A stretch of 60,966 bases of DNA from JBOGIG01 sp050742455 (lineage in GTDB: Bacteria; Actinomycetota; Acidimicrobiia; Acidimicrobiales; JBOGIG01). The notes beneath the pieces are model-generated. The model was given only the letters and a program-made list of their open reading frames with translations, made no database searches and was not told the DNA's origin. A program made the position numbers and the translations under genes. Shown one piece after another: positions 16,747 through 25,462 of the stretch. The stretch is from NCBI GenBank assembly GCA_050742455.1, contig JBOGIG010000066.1:1-60966 (forward strand). Reading direction: 5' to 3'. How positions within the stretch are numbered: position 1 is the first letter of the stretch; the number at the start of each line of letters is the position of its first letter.

Positions 16747-17916
16747 TCAACGCAGCGAAGTAGCAAATGAATCCAGAGCCTGACTCAACTCCTCATGTCT
16801 TTCCAGCATGAGCATGTGACCAGCGCCGTCGAACTCCTTCAATTCGGCCTGGTTCAAGCCCTTTTCCAGGCCGTGGGCCATCCAGGCCGGGGTGAGGCGG
16901 TCGTTCGTGCCCACCGCCACCAGGGCGGGAAGATCGACATCTCCCAGATGGCGGCTCAGATCGAAGGACAGGACCGCCCCAAGTAGTCCGGACAGTGTGG
17001 CCGGCGACACGTCGGCCACCATCTGCGCCGTAAGGGCTACGTGTCGGCGCGACGGTCGCCGGCCCAGGCTGACCCGGGCCAGCCAGTAGGACAGCTCTCC
17101 AGGCGGTAGGACGGGGCGTCCCCTGGCCTCGAAGCGGTTGAACCGGTATCGAAGCCCGGGCTGGAGAAGCTCGGCCACCGCCAACAGCCCGGGCACCCTG
17201 GAAAGAGGTCCGCCCGAGGTGGCCACCAGGGCCAATCCCTTGACATGCTTTTTGAATTCGTCTGGGTGGTTGATAACTGAGTGCAGGGCCACCATCCCGC
17301 CCATCGAGTGGCCCACCACCACTGCCTTTTTTATCTTTTTCTCCGCCATCACGGCCAGCAGATCAAGGCTCAGGCGGTCGATGCCCAGGTCTTCCTGGCC
17401 ACCCTTGGATTGACCGTGACCCCGCTGATCGATAGCCAGCACACGGTGGCCGGCGGCCAACTCGCGCAGCTGGTACACCCAGGTGGCGACCGACAAGGTG
17501 ATGCCATGGAGGAGAATCATCGGAGGCCCCGAGCCCGCTTCGACGGTATGGATCTCAGCCCCGTCATCCATGCGCACCCACCCATGGTCCAGATCGCCGG
17601 GGAGATCGAGCTCATCGGCCGCGACGGCGTCGGGACGAGCCTGCTCGCGCCTCACCGCCACCCGCGCGACAGCCATCACAGCCCCCGCCCCCGCACCGAC
17701 AAGCCCCAGGGGTAGGGCAATCCGCCGTCCGGCCTTGATCGCCGCCATGCCGGTCGAAGCCTGGTCGAGGGCCGCAGTCTTGTTACCGGCCGAAACCTTG
17801 TGGCCCGCTCCGGTCTTGTCATCAGTCGGGGCCGCTCCGGCCGCACCATTCTTACCGGCCGCGGCTTTAGGGCCTACTGGACTGCCTACTGGGGTTTTCT
17901 TGCCCTGTCTGGACAT
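16747..17916 (-). CDS. Membrane-anchored alpha/beta hydrolase
   Basis: ATG 17916 gives 388 residues; TTG 17988 is a weaker alternative. An Ala/Lys/Gly-rich N-terminus (1-65) is followed by one hydrophobic segment (about 66-88), then a typical alpha/beta hydrolase domain: oxyanion HG (ILLHGITLS), nucleophile elbow GHSMGG (Ser204), acid Asp339 (GTNDRLTP) and His367 (GAGHM). A lipase, esterase or related function is likely, with the catalytic domain tethered to the membrane. It sits between alr and the P1 peptidase. The substrate is unknown. Confidence 0.88.
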   Translation of the reverse strand: MSRQGKKTPVGSPVGPKAAAGKNGAAGAAPTDDKTGAGHKVSAGNKTAALDQASTGMAAIKAGRRIALPLGLVGAGAGAVMAVARVAVRREQARPDAVAADELDLPGDLDHGWVRMDDGAEIHTVEAGSGPPMILLHGITLSVATWVYQLRELAAGHRVLAIDQRGHGQSKGGQEDLGIDRLSLDLLAVMAEKKIKKAVVVGHSMGGMVALHSVINHPDEFKKHVKGLALVATSGGPLSRVPGLLAVAELLQPGLRYRFNRFEARGRPVLPPGELSYWLARVSLGRRPSRRHVALTAQMVADVSPATLSGLLGAVLSFDLSRHLGDVDLPALVAVGTNDRLTPAWMAHGLEKGLNQAELKEFDGAGHMLMLERHEELSQALDSFATSLR

Positions 17917-18006
17917 AACCGTTCCCACTTCCTCCCCGGTGAACCCGGCATCCTCAGGCTCGTTCAACGTCCCCCCCCGGCAACCCAAATGGCTGGCGGG
18001 ATCAAC

Positions 18007-19224
18007 CTATCCCGGCCCGGATCCGGATCCGGGTATCCTCGGCACCCTTGCTCCGATGCCGCACAGGACCTCGTAGCTGATCGTGCCGAGCCGGCGGGCC
18101 CATTCGTCTGCCCCGATTCGCTGGCCATCCTGGCTGCCGATGAATACCACCTCGTCGCCCACGGCGACGTCCGAACCAGGACCGCAGTCCACCATGACCT
18201 GGTCCATGGTCACGGTGCCGGCCAGGCGGCAACGGCGGCCACCCACCAGGACCTCGCCTCCGGTAGGTCCGAGGCGTCGCGACACCCCGTCGGCGTAGCC
18301 CAGGGGCACGGTGGCCACCACGGTATCCTCGGCGGGGCGATAAACCAGCCCGTAGGAAATGCCCTCCCCGGCCTGGACGACCTTGACCATCGACACCCTG
18401 GCCCGCAACGACAGGGCGGGACGAAGCCTGGTGGACCACTGGTCCGCCAATTCCTCACTGGGCGGGTAGCCATACAGGGCTATGCCACAACGAACCATGT
18501 CCAGTCGGGCCGACGGATGGGCGAGGGCTCCGGCCGAGTTGGCGGCATGGATCATCGGGACCACGATGCCCACCTCACCCAACGCCTGGCGAAATGCCTC
18601 CAGGCGACCCAACTGAACCTCCGAGAAGCTGTTTCCCGGCTCGTCGGCCACGGCCAGATGGGTCCATATCCCCACCAGGTCGAGCTCAGGAGCGGCGGTG
18701 ACAGCTTGGGCCAATGCCACAGCCTGGTCTGCGCCGACACCCACCCGGTGCATTCCGGTGTCGATCTTGATCTGAACCGGGATACCCCCATCGGGCAACC
18801 CGACACCTGGCCGGACGGCTGGCGGACCTGGCCGGACGGCTGGCGGACCTGGCCGGACGGCCCGGGCAGCCGAGACCATGGCCTGGACCCCGATAGACGT
18901 GTACAGGGTTGGGGTAAGTCCATGCTCAACCACCGACACCATGGCCAGGGGAACCGGCTCGGACAGCACCAGGATGGGAGCCTCGATGCCCGCCTGGCGC
19001 AACTCAACGCCCTCTTCCACCAGAGCCACGGCCAGCCACTGCGCCCCTCCGGCCAGGGCGGCCCGAGAAACGGCTACGGCCCCATGGCCATAGCCGTTGG
19101 CCTTGACCACGGCGCACAGGGCAGCGGGGGCGCTGAGCTCAACCAGGAAGGCGGCATTGCCCTCTATCGCCGCCAGGTCGATCTCGGCCCAAGCCTGGCG
19201 CCGGTCACCCGGAGGCGCACTCAA
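18007..19224 (-). CDS. alr: Alanine racemase
   Basis: This 405-residue PLP enzyme makes D-alanine for peptidoglycan. The PLP lysine is Lys41 in VVKANGYGHG and the catalytic tyrosine is Tyr291 in ISYGLVYRP. Residues 123-140 hold a repeated RPGPPAV unit, encoded by a 21-bp tandem repeat and absent from typical racemases; it falls in the TIM-barrel region before QIKIDTGMHR. The start at 19224 overlaps the nnr stop. Confidence 0.97.
   Translation of the reverse strand: MSAPPGDRRQAWAEIDLAAIEGNAAFLVELSAPAALCAVVKANGYGHGAVAVSRAALAGGAQWLAVALVEEGVELRQAGIEAPILVLSEPVPLAMVSVVEHGLTPTLYTSIGVQAMVSAARAVRPGPPAVRPGPPAVRPGVGLPDGGIPVQIKIDTGMHRVGVGADQAVALAQAVTAAPELDLVGIWTHLAVADEPGNSFSEVQLGRLEAFRQALGEVGIVVPMIHAANSAGALAHPSARLDMVRCGIALYGYPPSEELADQWSTRLRPALSLRARVSMVKVVQAGEGISYGLVYRPAEDTVVATVPLGYADGVSRRLGPTGGEVLVGGRRCRLAGTVTMDQVMVDCGPGSDVAVGDEVVFIGSQDGQRIGADEWARRLGTISYEVLCGIGARVPRIPGSGSGPG
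18811..18863 (-). repeat. 21-bp tandem repeat inside alr
   Basis: Two perfect 21-bp copies (18811-18831, 18832-18852) and a partial third (to 18863) encode repeated RPGPPAV on the minus strand. The period keeps the frame. Confidence 0.92.
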
Positions 19225-20738
19225 AGCCCTACACCCCTCAAGGCAGACAACCAGTCGGCGATGAGAGCGGGAAGATCGCCCGCCACCAATCCCTCGGCCC
19301 GGCCCATGGTGGCGGCCCGGCCGTGGACATGAGCGGCCAACGCCGCTGCCGGGAGGGGCCGCAGCCCGCGAGCCAGGAAGGCCCCTATCAGCCCGGTCAG
19401 CACGTCACCGGTCCCGGCCGTGGCCAGTCGGGAGGACCCGGCCGTAACCATCAGAGCCACCCCGCCGGGTTCGGCCACGATGGTGGTCGAGCCCTTCAGT
19501 AATACGACGGCGCCGGTCCTGGTGGCCAGATCCCGCACCGAGGCCAACGGATCGGATCCCACCTCGTGGCCCGCCAGGCGGGCGAACTCGGCGGCATGCG
19601 GGGTAAGCACCACCCCAGCTGACGACGACTGGATCAACTTGGCCGTCCGCTCGGGATGGCGGGGATCGGCAATGGCATTGATGGCGTCGGCGTCGAGCAC
19701 GATGGGGACGGGCGACGAATCCAGGACGCCACAAACGCCCTCGGTCACCCCTGGGCTCCGGCCCAGACCTGGTCCCACCACCACCGCCCGGCACCGGGCC
19801 GTCCACGATCGGGCCTCTTCGGCCCAGCCCGAACCATTGAGGGCCGAGGCCACGACTTCGGACTGAACCAATTCACGGGGATCGGCACCAGGAACACCCA
19901 ATCGGACCATTCCTGCCCCGCCCCGGGCCGCCCCTTCCGAACACATCTGGGCCGCACCCATCATGCCGGGCGAACCGGCGATGACGGCCACCGCCGTGTC
20001 CCATTTGTGACCGGAGCGCCGGCGTGACGGCAGCGCCACTTCGACGTCGTGGTCATCGACCAGCCACGTCATACACTCCTGGTTGACTACCTCCCCCGAC
20101 GGGTCCAGTGGCCGGTTGGGGCGCGACGCCAACAGGCTCGGGTCCGGTCCAAGCGAGGGGAGAAGGGCGTCCGTACACCGGGGCACGTCCAGGCCGATAG
20201 ACGCTACATGGACCTGCCCGGCCAACTCCGGGCCACGCCCGAGCAGCAGGCCGGGCTTGAGGGCCCCAAAAGTAACGGTGGCATCGGCCATTACCGCGCC
20301 ATCGCCCGCCGACCCGTCCTGGCCGGAAAGACCCGAGGGTATGTCGGCGGCAATCACCGGGACTCCGGGAGGGAACAACGGGGCATGGTAGCGACCGTGG
20401 AATCCGGTGCCGTAGGCGGCGTCGATGACAACATCACAACCCCGGGCGGCATCCTTGCCCTCCAGCAACTGAGCACTGTCCTGAGCCAGGGCGGCGTCGA
20501 CTTCGTCCACCTGGACTCCTCGTCGGCGAAGGTGGCGCGCCGCGGCCCGGCCGTCGTCGCCGTTGTGACCCTTGCCCGCCACCACCACCGCTCGGCGTCC
20601 GTAACCCCCGCCCATGCGGGCCAGCACCACTCGGGCCAGAGCGGCCCCGGCCCGGTTGATTAGCTCGGGTTCAGGCACGTGGCGGTGGGCTCGAGCCTCG
20701 ATGGCCGCCATCTCGTCCAGGGAGCAAACAGGCCTCAT
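19221..20738 (-). CDS. nnr: Bifunctional NAD(P)H-hydrate repair enzyme (epimerase plus ADP-dependent dehydratase)
   Basis: This 505-residue protein repairs NAD(P)HX. The N-terminal epimerase domain (about 1-215) has VVVAGKGHNGDDG, a variant of the usual GNGNNGGDG. The C-terminal dehydratase domain, a ribokinase-like fold, carries VVVGPGLGRS, LTPHAAEFARL and the catalytic ATAGTGDVLTG. ATG 20738 overlaps the acpS stop (ATGA); the 91 upstream in-frame codons are shadow of acpS. It shares the operon with alr. Confidence 0.95.
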   Translation of the reverse strand: MRPVCSLDEMAAIEARAHRHVPEPELINRAGAALARVVLARMGGGYGRRAVVVAGKGHNGDDGRAAARHLRRRGVQVDEVDAALAQDSAQLLEGKDAARGCDVVIDAAYGTGFHGRYHAPLFPPGVPVIAADIPSGLSGQDGSAGDGAVMADATVTFGALKPGLLLGRGPELAGQVHVASIGLDVPRCTDALLPSLGPDPSLLASRPNRPLDPSGEVVNQECMTWLVDDHDVEVALPSRRRSGHKWDTAVAVIAGSPGMMGAAQMCSEGAARGGAGMVRLGVPGADPRELVQSEVVASALNGSGWAEEARSWTARCRAVVVGPGLGRSPGVTEGVCGVLDSSPVPIVLDADAINAIADPRHPERTAKLIQSSSAGVVLTPHAAEFARLAGHEVGSDPLASVRDLATRTGAVVLLKGSTTIVAEPGGVALMVTAGSSRLATAGTGDVLTGLIGAFLARGLRPLPAAALAAHVHGRAATMGRAEGLVAGDLPALIADWLSALRGVGL

Positions 20739-21121
20739 GACGTCGCTTCCGCCATGGCGAGCACCACTGCCGTGGCATGAATGGCAGTGTGGGTGAGGGA
20801 CACGAGCCAAGAGCCCACTCCTTGGCTGGCTGCCAGATCGGCCGCTCGACCCGAAACCGACAGGCTTGGGCGGCCCCCGGGTTGGCGCTCGACCGACACA
20901 TCCCACAAATCCACCGCCCCCAATCCCACTCCGAGGGCCTTCATTGTCGCCTCCTTGGCGGCAAAGCGGGCCGCCAGTCCCGGAAGCGGATCGGACCTCA
21001 GAGCGGCCCATGCCCTTTCCTCGGGGCTGAAAAGGCGCTGGGCCAGTCCCGATCGGCGGCTCATGCGCCGGCGGAAGTCCTCCACGTCCACACCATCAAT
21101 GCCCACTCCGAGCACGTTCAT
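20735..21121 (-). CDS. acpS: Holo-[acyl-carrier-protein] synthase
   Basis: This 128-residue enzyme transfers phosphopantetheine to acyl carrier protein. ATG 21121 begins MNVLGVGIDGVDVEDF, with the metal ligand Asp9, and the second motif is RFAAKEATMKALG, with Glu57. The acpS-nnr-alr arrangement is common in Actinobacteria. An upstream extension to 21172 is not conserved-looking. Confidence 0.96.
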   Translation of the reverse strand: MNVLGVGIDGVDVEDFRRRMSRRSGLAQRLFSPEERAWAALRSDPLPGLAARFAAKEATMKALGVGLGAVDLWDVSVERQPGGRPSLSVSGRAADLAASQGVGSWLVSLTHTAIHATAVVLAMAEATS

Positions 21122-21202
21122 GGCATGGTCAGAACGCTGACACCGACGGGGTTCATACCGCTCAGGTCCCAACGAAGACTGACCGGGGGAGCTGAGCCGG
21201 TC

Positions 21203-23077
21203 TCACTCGACGGTCACTGTCTTGGCCAGATTGCGGGGCCGGTCCACGTCGTTGCCCTGAAGCTTGGCCAAGAAATAGGCGAGCAACTGCAGCGGGACCA
21301 CATCTAGAACCGGAGAGAAAAGTGGGTGGGTCTCTGGCACCCACAACACCTCATCGGCCAGGCCAGCCGTCTCGAAGTCTCCCTGCTTGGCCACCACCAC
21401 AATGCGCGCCCCGCGCGCCCGAACCTCACCGATATTGGCCATCATCTTTTCCCACAGCCGGTTACGGGTGGCGATCCCGATGACCACCGATTCATCGTCG
21501 ATGAGAGCTATCGGCCCGTGCTTGAGCTCACCGGCCGGGTAGCCCTCGGCCCGCAGGTAGGAGATCTCCTTGAGCTTGAGCGCCCCCTCCATAGCCACGG
21601 GGTACCCCACGTGGCGTCCGATGAAGAAATAGCCACTGGCTCGAGCAACCCGCTCGGCCGTCTGTCGCACCGTGTCGGCAGTGGCCAGTATCTCGTCGAC
21701 CTGGGCCGGGAGTTGACCCATCTGGTCCAAGAAGTTGATTGCCTCGGCCGGGTACAGGGTCCCCCGCACCTCCGACAGATACAGAGCCAGGATCTCCAGG
21801 GCGATGATCTGAGCCAAGAAGGTCTTGGTGGCCGCCACCCCGATCTCGGGTCCGGCCCGGGTGTAAAGCACGGCGTCGGAGTCCCGGGCCATGGAGGAAT
21901 CAACCACGTTGGAGACAGCCAGCACCTTGGCCCGTTGGGCCCGGGCCTGGCGCAGGGCTTGGAGCGTGTCCACCGTTTCACCCGACTGCGAAATACCGAT
22001 GACCAGGGTCTGGGAGTCCAGCACCGGGTCCCGGTAGCGGAACTCGCTGGCGATCTCGATCTCGACCGGCAGGCGGGTCCAGTGCTCAATGGCGTATTTG
22101 GCCACCATGCCGGCGTGATAGCTCGAACCGCACGCCACCACAAAGACCTTGTCCACCTCGCGCAGATCCTCGTCCGACAGCCGCATCTCGTCCAACTTGA
22201 GGGTGCCGTCGGCAAGGAGACGGCCCATCAGGGTATCGCCGATGGCCTTGGGCTGCTCGTAGATCTCCTTGCTCATGAAGTCGTCGAAGCCGCCCTTTTC
22301 CGCCGCCTCCAGGTCCCATTCGACCTTCAGTGCCCGGGCCTCGGCCGGTTTGCCCTCCAGATCAGTAACGGTGAATGAACCGGGTCGGACCTCGGCCACC
22401 TGATCGTCTTCGAGGCTGTACAGCTCCCGGGTCTGGCCTAACAAGGCCGGGATGTCGGATCCCACCAGTCCGGAGTGGTCATTGCACCCCACGATCAGGG
22501 GAGATACCCTCCTGGCCGCCACGATCAGATCGGGCTCAGCCGCACTGACCACAGCCAAGGCGAAGGCCCCCCTTACCCGCTTGAGCACCCGGCGAACGGC
22601 CTCGGCCAGGGCCACCCCCGGACCATGGGCCAGTTCGGCTTCCACCATGTGGGCCAGAACCTCGGTGTCGGTATCGGAAACCATCTCGTGTCCGTCCTGG
22701 GCCAGTTCCTCGCCCAGTTCCAGGTAGTTCTCGATGATCCCGTTATGGACTACGGCCAAAGCGGCGGTGCAGTCGAAATGGGGATGGGCGTTGTGCTCAT
22801 CCGGTCGCCCATGGGTGGCCCAACGAACATGGCCCACCCCGGCCAAGCTGGTCGGTGCCGGAGATTCGGACCTCTGATCGGGGCGCAGCGCGGCGACCAA
22901 TTCGGCCACGGAGGTGGTCCCATGGGCCCGACGCCGGCGCCACAGCCCGCCATCTCCCTGCATGACCAGTCCGGCCGAGTCATAGCCCCGGTACTCCAGC
23001 CGGGCCAGGCCCTCCAGGATGATCCCAAGGGCGTCGGGGGCCTGGTCGGTACCGGTCACACCGATGATGCCGCACAT
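21203..23077 (-). CDS. glmS: Glutamine-fructose-6-phosphate aminotransferase (isomerising)
   Basis: This 624-residue enzyme makes glucosamine-6-phosphate, the first step of UDP-GlcNAc synthesis. ATG 23077 directly precedes Cys2 (MCGIIGV), the N-terminal nucleophile of the glutaminase domain, and LARLEYRGYDSAG follows. Two SIS domains bind the sugar, with ISQSGETVDTL and a second GRHVGYPVAMEGALKLKEIS. The C-terminus LAKTVTVE is the conserved end that closes the active site. The frame contains two more codons upstream, which I exclude because Cys must follow Met. Confidence 0.98.
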   Translation of the reverse strand: MCGIIGVTGTDQAPDALGIILEGLARLEYRGYDSAGLVMQGDGGLWRRRRAHGTTSVAELVAALRPDQRSESPAPTSLAGVGHVRWATHGRPDEHNAHPHFDCTAALAVVHNGIIENYLELGEELAQDGHEMVSDTDTEVLAHMVEAELAHGPGVALAEAVRRVLKRVRGAFALAVVSAAEPDLIVAARRVSPLIVGCNDHSGLVGSDIPALLGQTRELYSLEDDQVAEVRPGSFTVTDLEGKPAEARALKVEWDLEAAEKGGFDDFMSKEIYEQPKAIGDTLMGRLLADGTLKLDEMRLSDEDLREVDKVFVVACGSSYHAGMVAKYAIEHWTRLPVEIEIASEFRYRDPVLDSQTLVIGISQSGETVDTLQALRQARAQRAKVLAVSNVVDSSMARDSDAVLYTRAGPEIGVAATKTFLAQIIALEILALYLSEVRGTLYPAEAINFLDQMGQLPAQVDEILATADTVRQTAERVARASGYFFIGRHVGYPVAMEGALKLKEISYLRAEGYPAGELKHGPIALIDDESVVIGIATRNRLWEKMMANIGEVRARGARIVVVAKQGDFETAGLADEVLWVPETHPLFSPVLDVVPLQLLAYFLAKLQGNDVDRPRNLAKTVTVE

Positions 23078-23133
23078 GCCCACAGGCTAGCCGTGGCCTC
23101 TACGGCGTCCCTGCCTGGCCTCACGACCACGAT

Positions 23134-24480
23134 TCAGCTCAGTTCGGACTCCACAACCCCGGCCAGGTGACGAGCCAGGCTACGAGCTCGCTCGGTGGTG
23201 GCGGCTTCCACCATCACCCGGACCAATGGCTCGGTGCCGCTGGCTCGCAAGAGGACCCGCCCTTCCCCGGCCAATTCAGCCTCGGCGGCCGACACTGCGG
23301 CCCACACCGCTCCGGCCTGAGCCAGACGTACCGGCTCATTCACGGCAACGTTTACCAGCTCCTGGGGTAGGCGGATCATTACCGCCTGGGCGGCCGCGTC
23401 CAAAGTGGCGCCGGAACGAACCAGAAGGTCAGCCAGGATCGAGCCGGTGAGCACGCCATCGCCCGTGGTGGCCAGCCGGCGAAATATTACGTGGCCTGAC
23501 TGCTCCCCACCCAGCGAGTACCCCCCCTCTTCCATGGCCTCAAGGACCAGGCGGTCACCCACGCCGGTAACGGCCACCCTGATCCCGGCCCGGTCCATGG
23601 CCTGATGGAAGCCGAGGTTGGTCATCACCGTCACCACCACCGTGTCGGAGGCCAGCCCATCCCGGTCTCGCAGGTCCAGGGCGAACAGGGCCAGCAGATG
23701 GTCCCCGTCCACCACCTGGCCGGTCGAGTCGACGGCCAGCACCCGGTCCGCGTCACCGTCGAAGGCCAAGCCGAGATCGGCTCGGGTCTCGATCACTGCT
23801 TTGCTCAGGCCTTTGGGGTGGGTGGATCCGCAGTCCCGATTGATGTTCAAACCGTTGGGATGATGGGCCATGACGCTTACCTCGGCGCCGAGGCGCTCGA
23901 AGACGTCGGGGGCGATGGCCCCGGCAGCACCGTTGGCGCAGTCCAACACCACCTTCATCCCACCCAATTGCCTACCTTCCAGGGCCCCAACCAGGTGATC
24001 GGAGTAGCGGCCCAGTGCCCCGGGGTCAGAAGAAAAGGTACCGATTCCGTCCCCGGTGGGGCGCTGGCGATGGGATCCGTCGGCGCCACCCAACAGGCCC
24101 AACAGCTCGGCTTCCAAGACTTCTTCGGTGGCGTCTGAAATCTTGAGGCCCCCGGGGGCAAAGAACTTGATGCCGTTGTCCTCGAAGGGGTTGTGCGAGG
24201 CCGAGATCATGGCCGCCGGGAGAGCAGACTCGGCCGAGGCCCAGGCCACACCGGGCGTGGGAAGCACCCCGAGATCGACCACCGAACAGCCCTCCGAGGC
24301 CAGGCCGGCAGCCAGACCGGCCTGCAAGAGCGGCCCGGACAGGCGGGTGTCACGGCCGACGAGGAATGAAGAAGGTCCCATTACCCGACCGGCGGCCCGG
24401 CCGAGCGCCAGCACCACCTCCGGGCTCAACTCGGCATTGGCCAGACCCCTCAGGCCGTCGGTGCCAAATTTCAGGGCCAC
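23134..24480 (-). CDS. glmM: Phosphoglucosamine mutase
   Basis: This 448-residue mutase converts glucosamine-6-phosphate to glucosamine-1-phosphate, the step after GlmS. The phosphoserine loop is ISASHNPFEDNG with Ser95, the metal loop is FDGDADR and the phosphate-binding loop RASGTEPLVRVMVEA. The start is GTG at 24480, seven bases after the rpsI stop. The rpsI-glmM-glmS linkage is typical of Actinobacteria. Confidence 0.98.
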   Translation of the reverse strand: MALKFGTDGLRGLANAELSPEVVLALGRAAGRVMGPSSFLVGRDTRLSGPLLQAGLAAGLASEGCSVVDLGVLPTPGVAWASAESALPAAMISASHNPFEDNGIKFFAPGGLKISDATEEVLEAELLGLLGGADGSHRQRPTGDGIGTFSSDPGALGRYSDHLVGALEGRQLGGMKVVLDCANGAAGAIAPDVFERLGAEVSVMAHHPNGLNINRDCGSTHPKGLSKAVIETRADLGLAFDGDADRVLAVDSTGQVVDGDHLLALFALDLRDRDGLASDTVVVTVMTNLGFHQAMDRAGIRVAVTGVGDRLVLEAMEEGGYSLGGEQSGHVIFRRLATTGDGVLTGSILADLLVRSGATLDAAAQAVMIRLPQELVNVAVNEPVRLAQAGAVWAAVSAAEAELAGEGRVLLRASGTEPLVRVMVEAATTERARSLARHLAGVVESELS

Positions 24481-24486
24481 TACGAG

Positions 24487-24879
24487 CTACCGCTTCGAGT
24501 ACTGAGGAGCCTTTCGGGCCTTCTTAAGGCCGTACTTCTTGCTCTCCTTCTCCCTAGCATCGCGGGTCAGGAAGCCGGCAGCCTTGAGTCCGGCCCTGGA
24601 CTCGGGATCCAACTCGACCAAGGCTCGAGCAATTCCCAATCGGAGCGCCCCGGCCTGCCCCGATACACCGCCACCGTCCAATGTCGCATCGACGTCGTAG
24701 ACGTCGGCCTTCTCGGTCAAACGGAGGGGCTCGGTAGCCAGGGTCCGTTGCGTGGCCGAAGGAAAGTAGTCGTCTATCGAACGCTTGTTGATCGTGATGG
24801 TGCCTTGGCCCTCCCGCAGTCTGACGCGAGCCACTGCCCGCTTGCGCCGGCCGGTGGATTGGATGAGGGGCTTGGGCAT
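24487..24879 (-). CDS. rpsI: 30S ribosomal protein S9
   Basis: This 130-residue protein has the conserved C-terminal KKYGLKKARKAPQYSKR tail that reaches the P-site tRNA. It lies 9 bases after rplM, the usual pair. Confidence 0.99.
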   Translation of the reverse strand: MPKPLIQSTGRRKRAVARVRLREGQGTITINKRSIDDYFPSATQRTLATEPLRLTEKADVYDVDATLDGGGVSGQAGALRLGIARALVELDPESRAGLKAAGFLTRDAREKESKKYGLKKARKAPQYSKR

Positions 24880-24888
24880 CGATTACTC

Positions 24889-25338
24889 CTAGGATGCCCG
24901 CCGGGCGGCGGGCACTCCGAATGGTTGGGGCATTTGGGCCGAGTGGGGGTGGGTGGGCCCCGCATAAACCTTGAGCTTGTCGATCATGGATCGGCCCAAG
25001 GGTCCCTTGGGCAGCATTCCCCGGACCGAGCGGCGGATCAGCTCTTCGGGCTTGGTGGCCAGCAGGTCACCGTAGCTGGTGGCCCGGATGGACCCGGGAT
25101 AGCCACTGTGGCGGTAGGCCATCTTCTTGGTCGCCTTATCCGAGGTCATGACCACCTTGGCCGCGTTTATGACGATGACGTGATCTCCGGTGTCCATGTG
25201 GGGGGCGAAGATCGGCTTGTGCTTGCCTCGCAGCAGTCGGGCCACCTCCGTGCACATACGGCCGAGGACCAGGTCCTCGGCATCGACGACGAGCCAGGCG
25301 CGTTCGACATCGGTTGGTTTGGGGGAAAACGTGCGCAC
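24889..25338 (-). CDS. rplM: 50S ribosomal protein L13
   Basis: The GTG start at 25338 gives 149 residues beginning VRTFSPKPTDVERAWLVVDA, the family start; the frame to 25407 is non-coding leader. The core has HPYKHGD-region equivalents such as DHVIVINAAKV and a truncated-looking but normal C-terminus. rplM and rpsI form a two-gene unit with a predicted promoter at 25411-25439. Confidence 0.99.
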   Translation of the reverse strand: MRTFSPKPTDVERAWLVVDAEDLVLGRMCTEVARLLRGKHKPIFAPHMDTGDHVIVINAAKVVMTSDKATKKMAYRHSGYPGSIRATSYGDLLATKPEELIRRSVRGMLPKGPLGRSMIDKLKVYAGPTHPHSAQMPQPFGVPAARRAS

Positions 25339-25365
25339 GTGCTTCCTTGTCTCGGTGGTTAGGCG

Positions 25366-25393
25366 CCACAGGCTGGTCCCAGCCCACAGGCTG
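25366..25393 (-). promoter_or_regulatory. rplM leader structure: direct repeats and a small hairpin
   Basis: CCACAGGCTG occurs twice on the plus strand (25366-25375 and 25384-25393). Between and across them GGCTGG and CCAGCC (25371-25384) form a 6-bp stem. It sits between the promoter and the L13 start, where autoregulatory leaders of rplM are known in other bacteria. Confidence 0.4.
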
Positions 25394-25410
25394 TACAAAC
25401 TGCCCACTCA

Positions 25411-25439
25411 AAGATAGGGCCTGGGGGCGCAAACAGCAA
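25411..25439 (-). promoter_or_regulatory. Predicted promoter of rplM-rpsI
   Basis: TTGCTG (-35, 25434-25439) and TATCTT (-10, 25411-25416) on the minus strand are 17 bases apart, about 72 bases upstream of the L13 GTG. It lies in the divergent gap with ilvA. Confidence 0.65.
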
Positions 25440-25462
25440 GTGACGAGTAGCGTCGGAAGGTC

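Noticed and set aside
17325..17345. T-rich run resembling a terminator tract
   Set aside because: It lies inside the hydrolase coding region, where it encodes a Lys/Ile-rich stretch, with no upstream hairpin.
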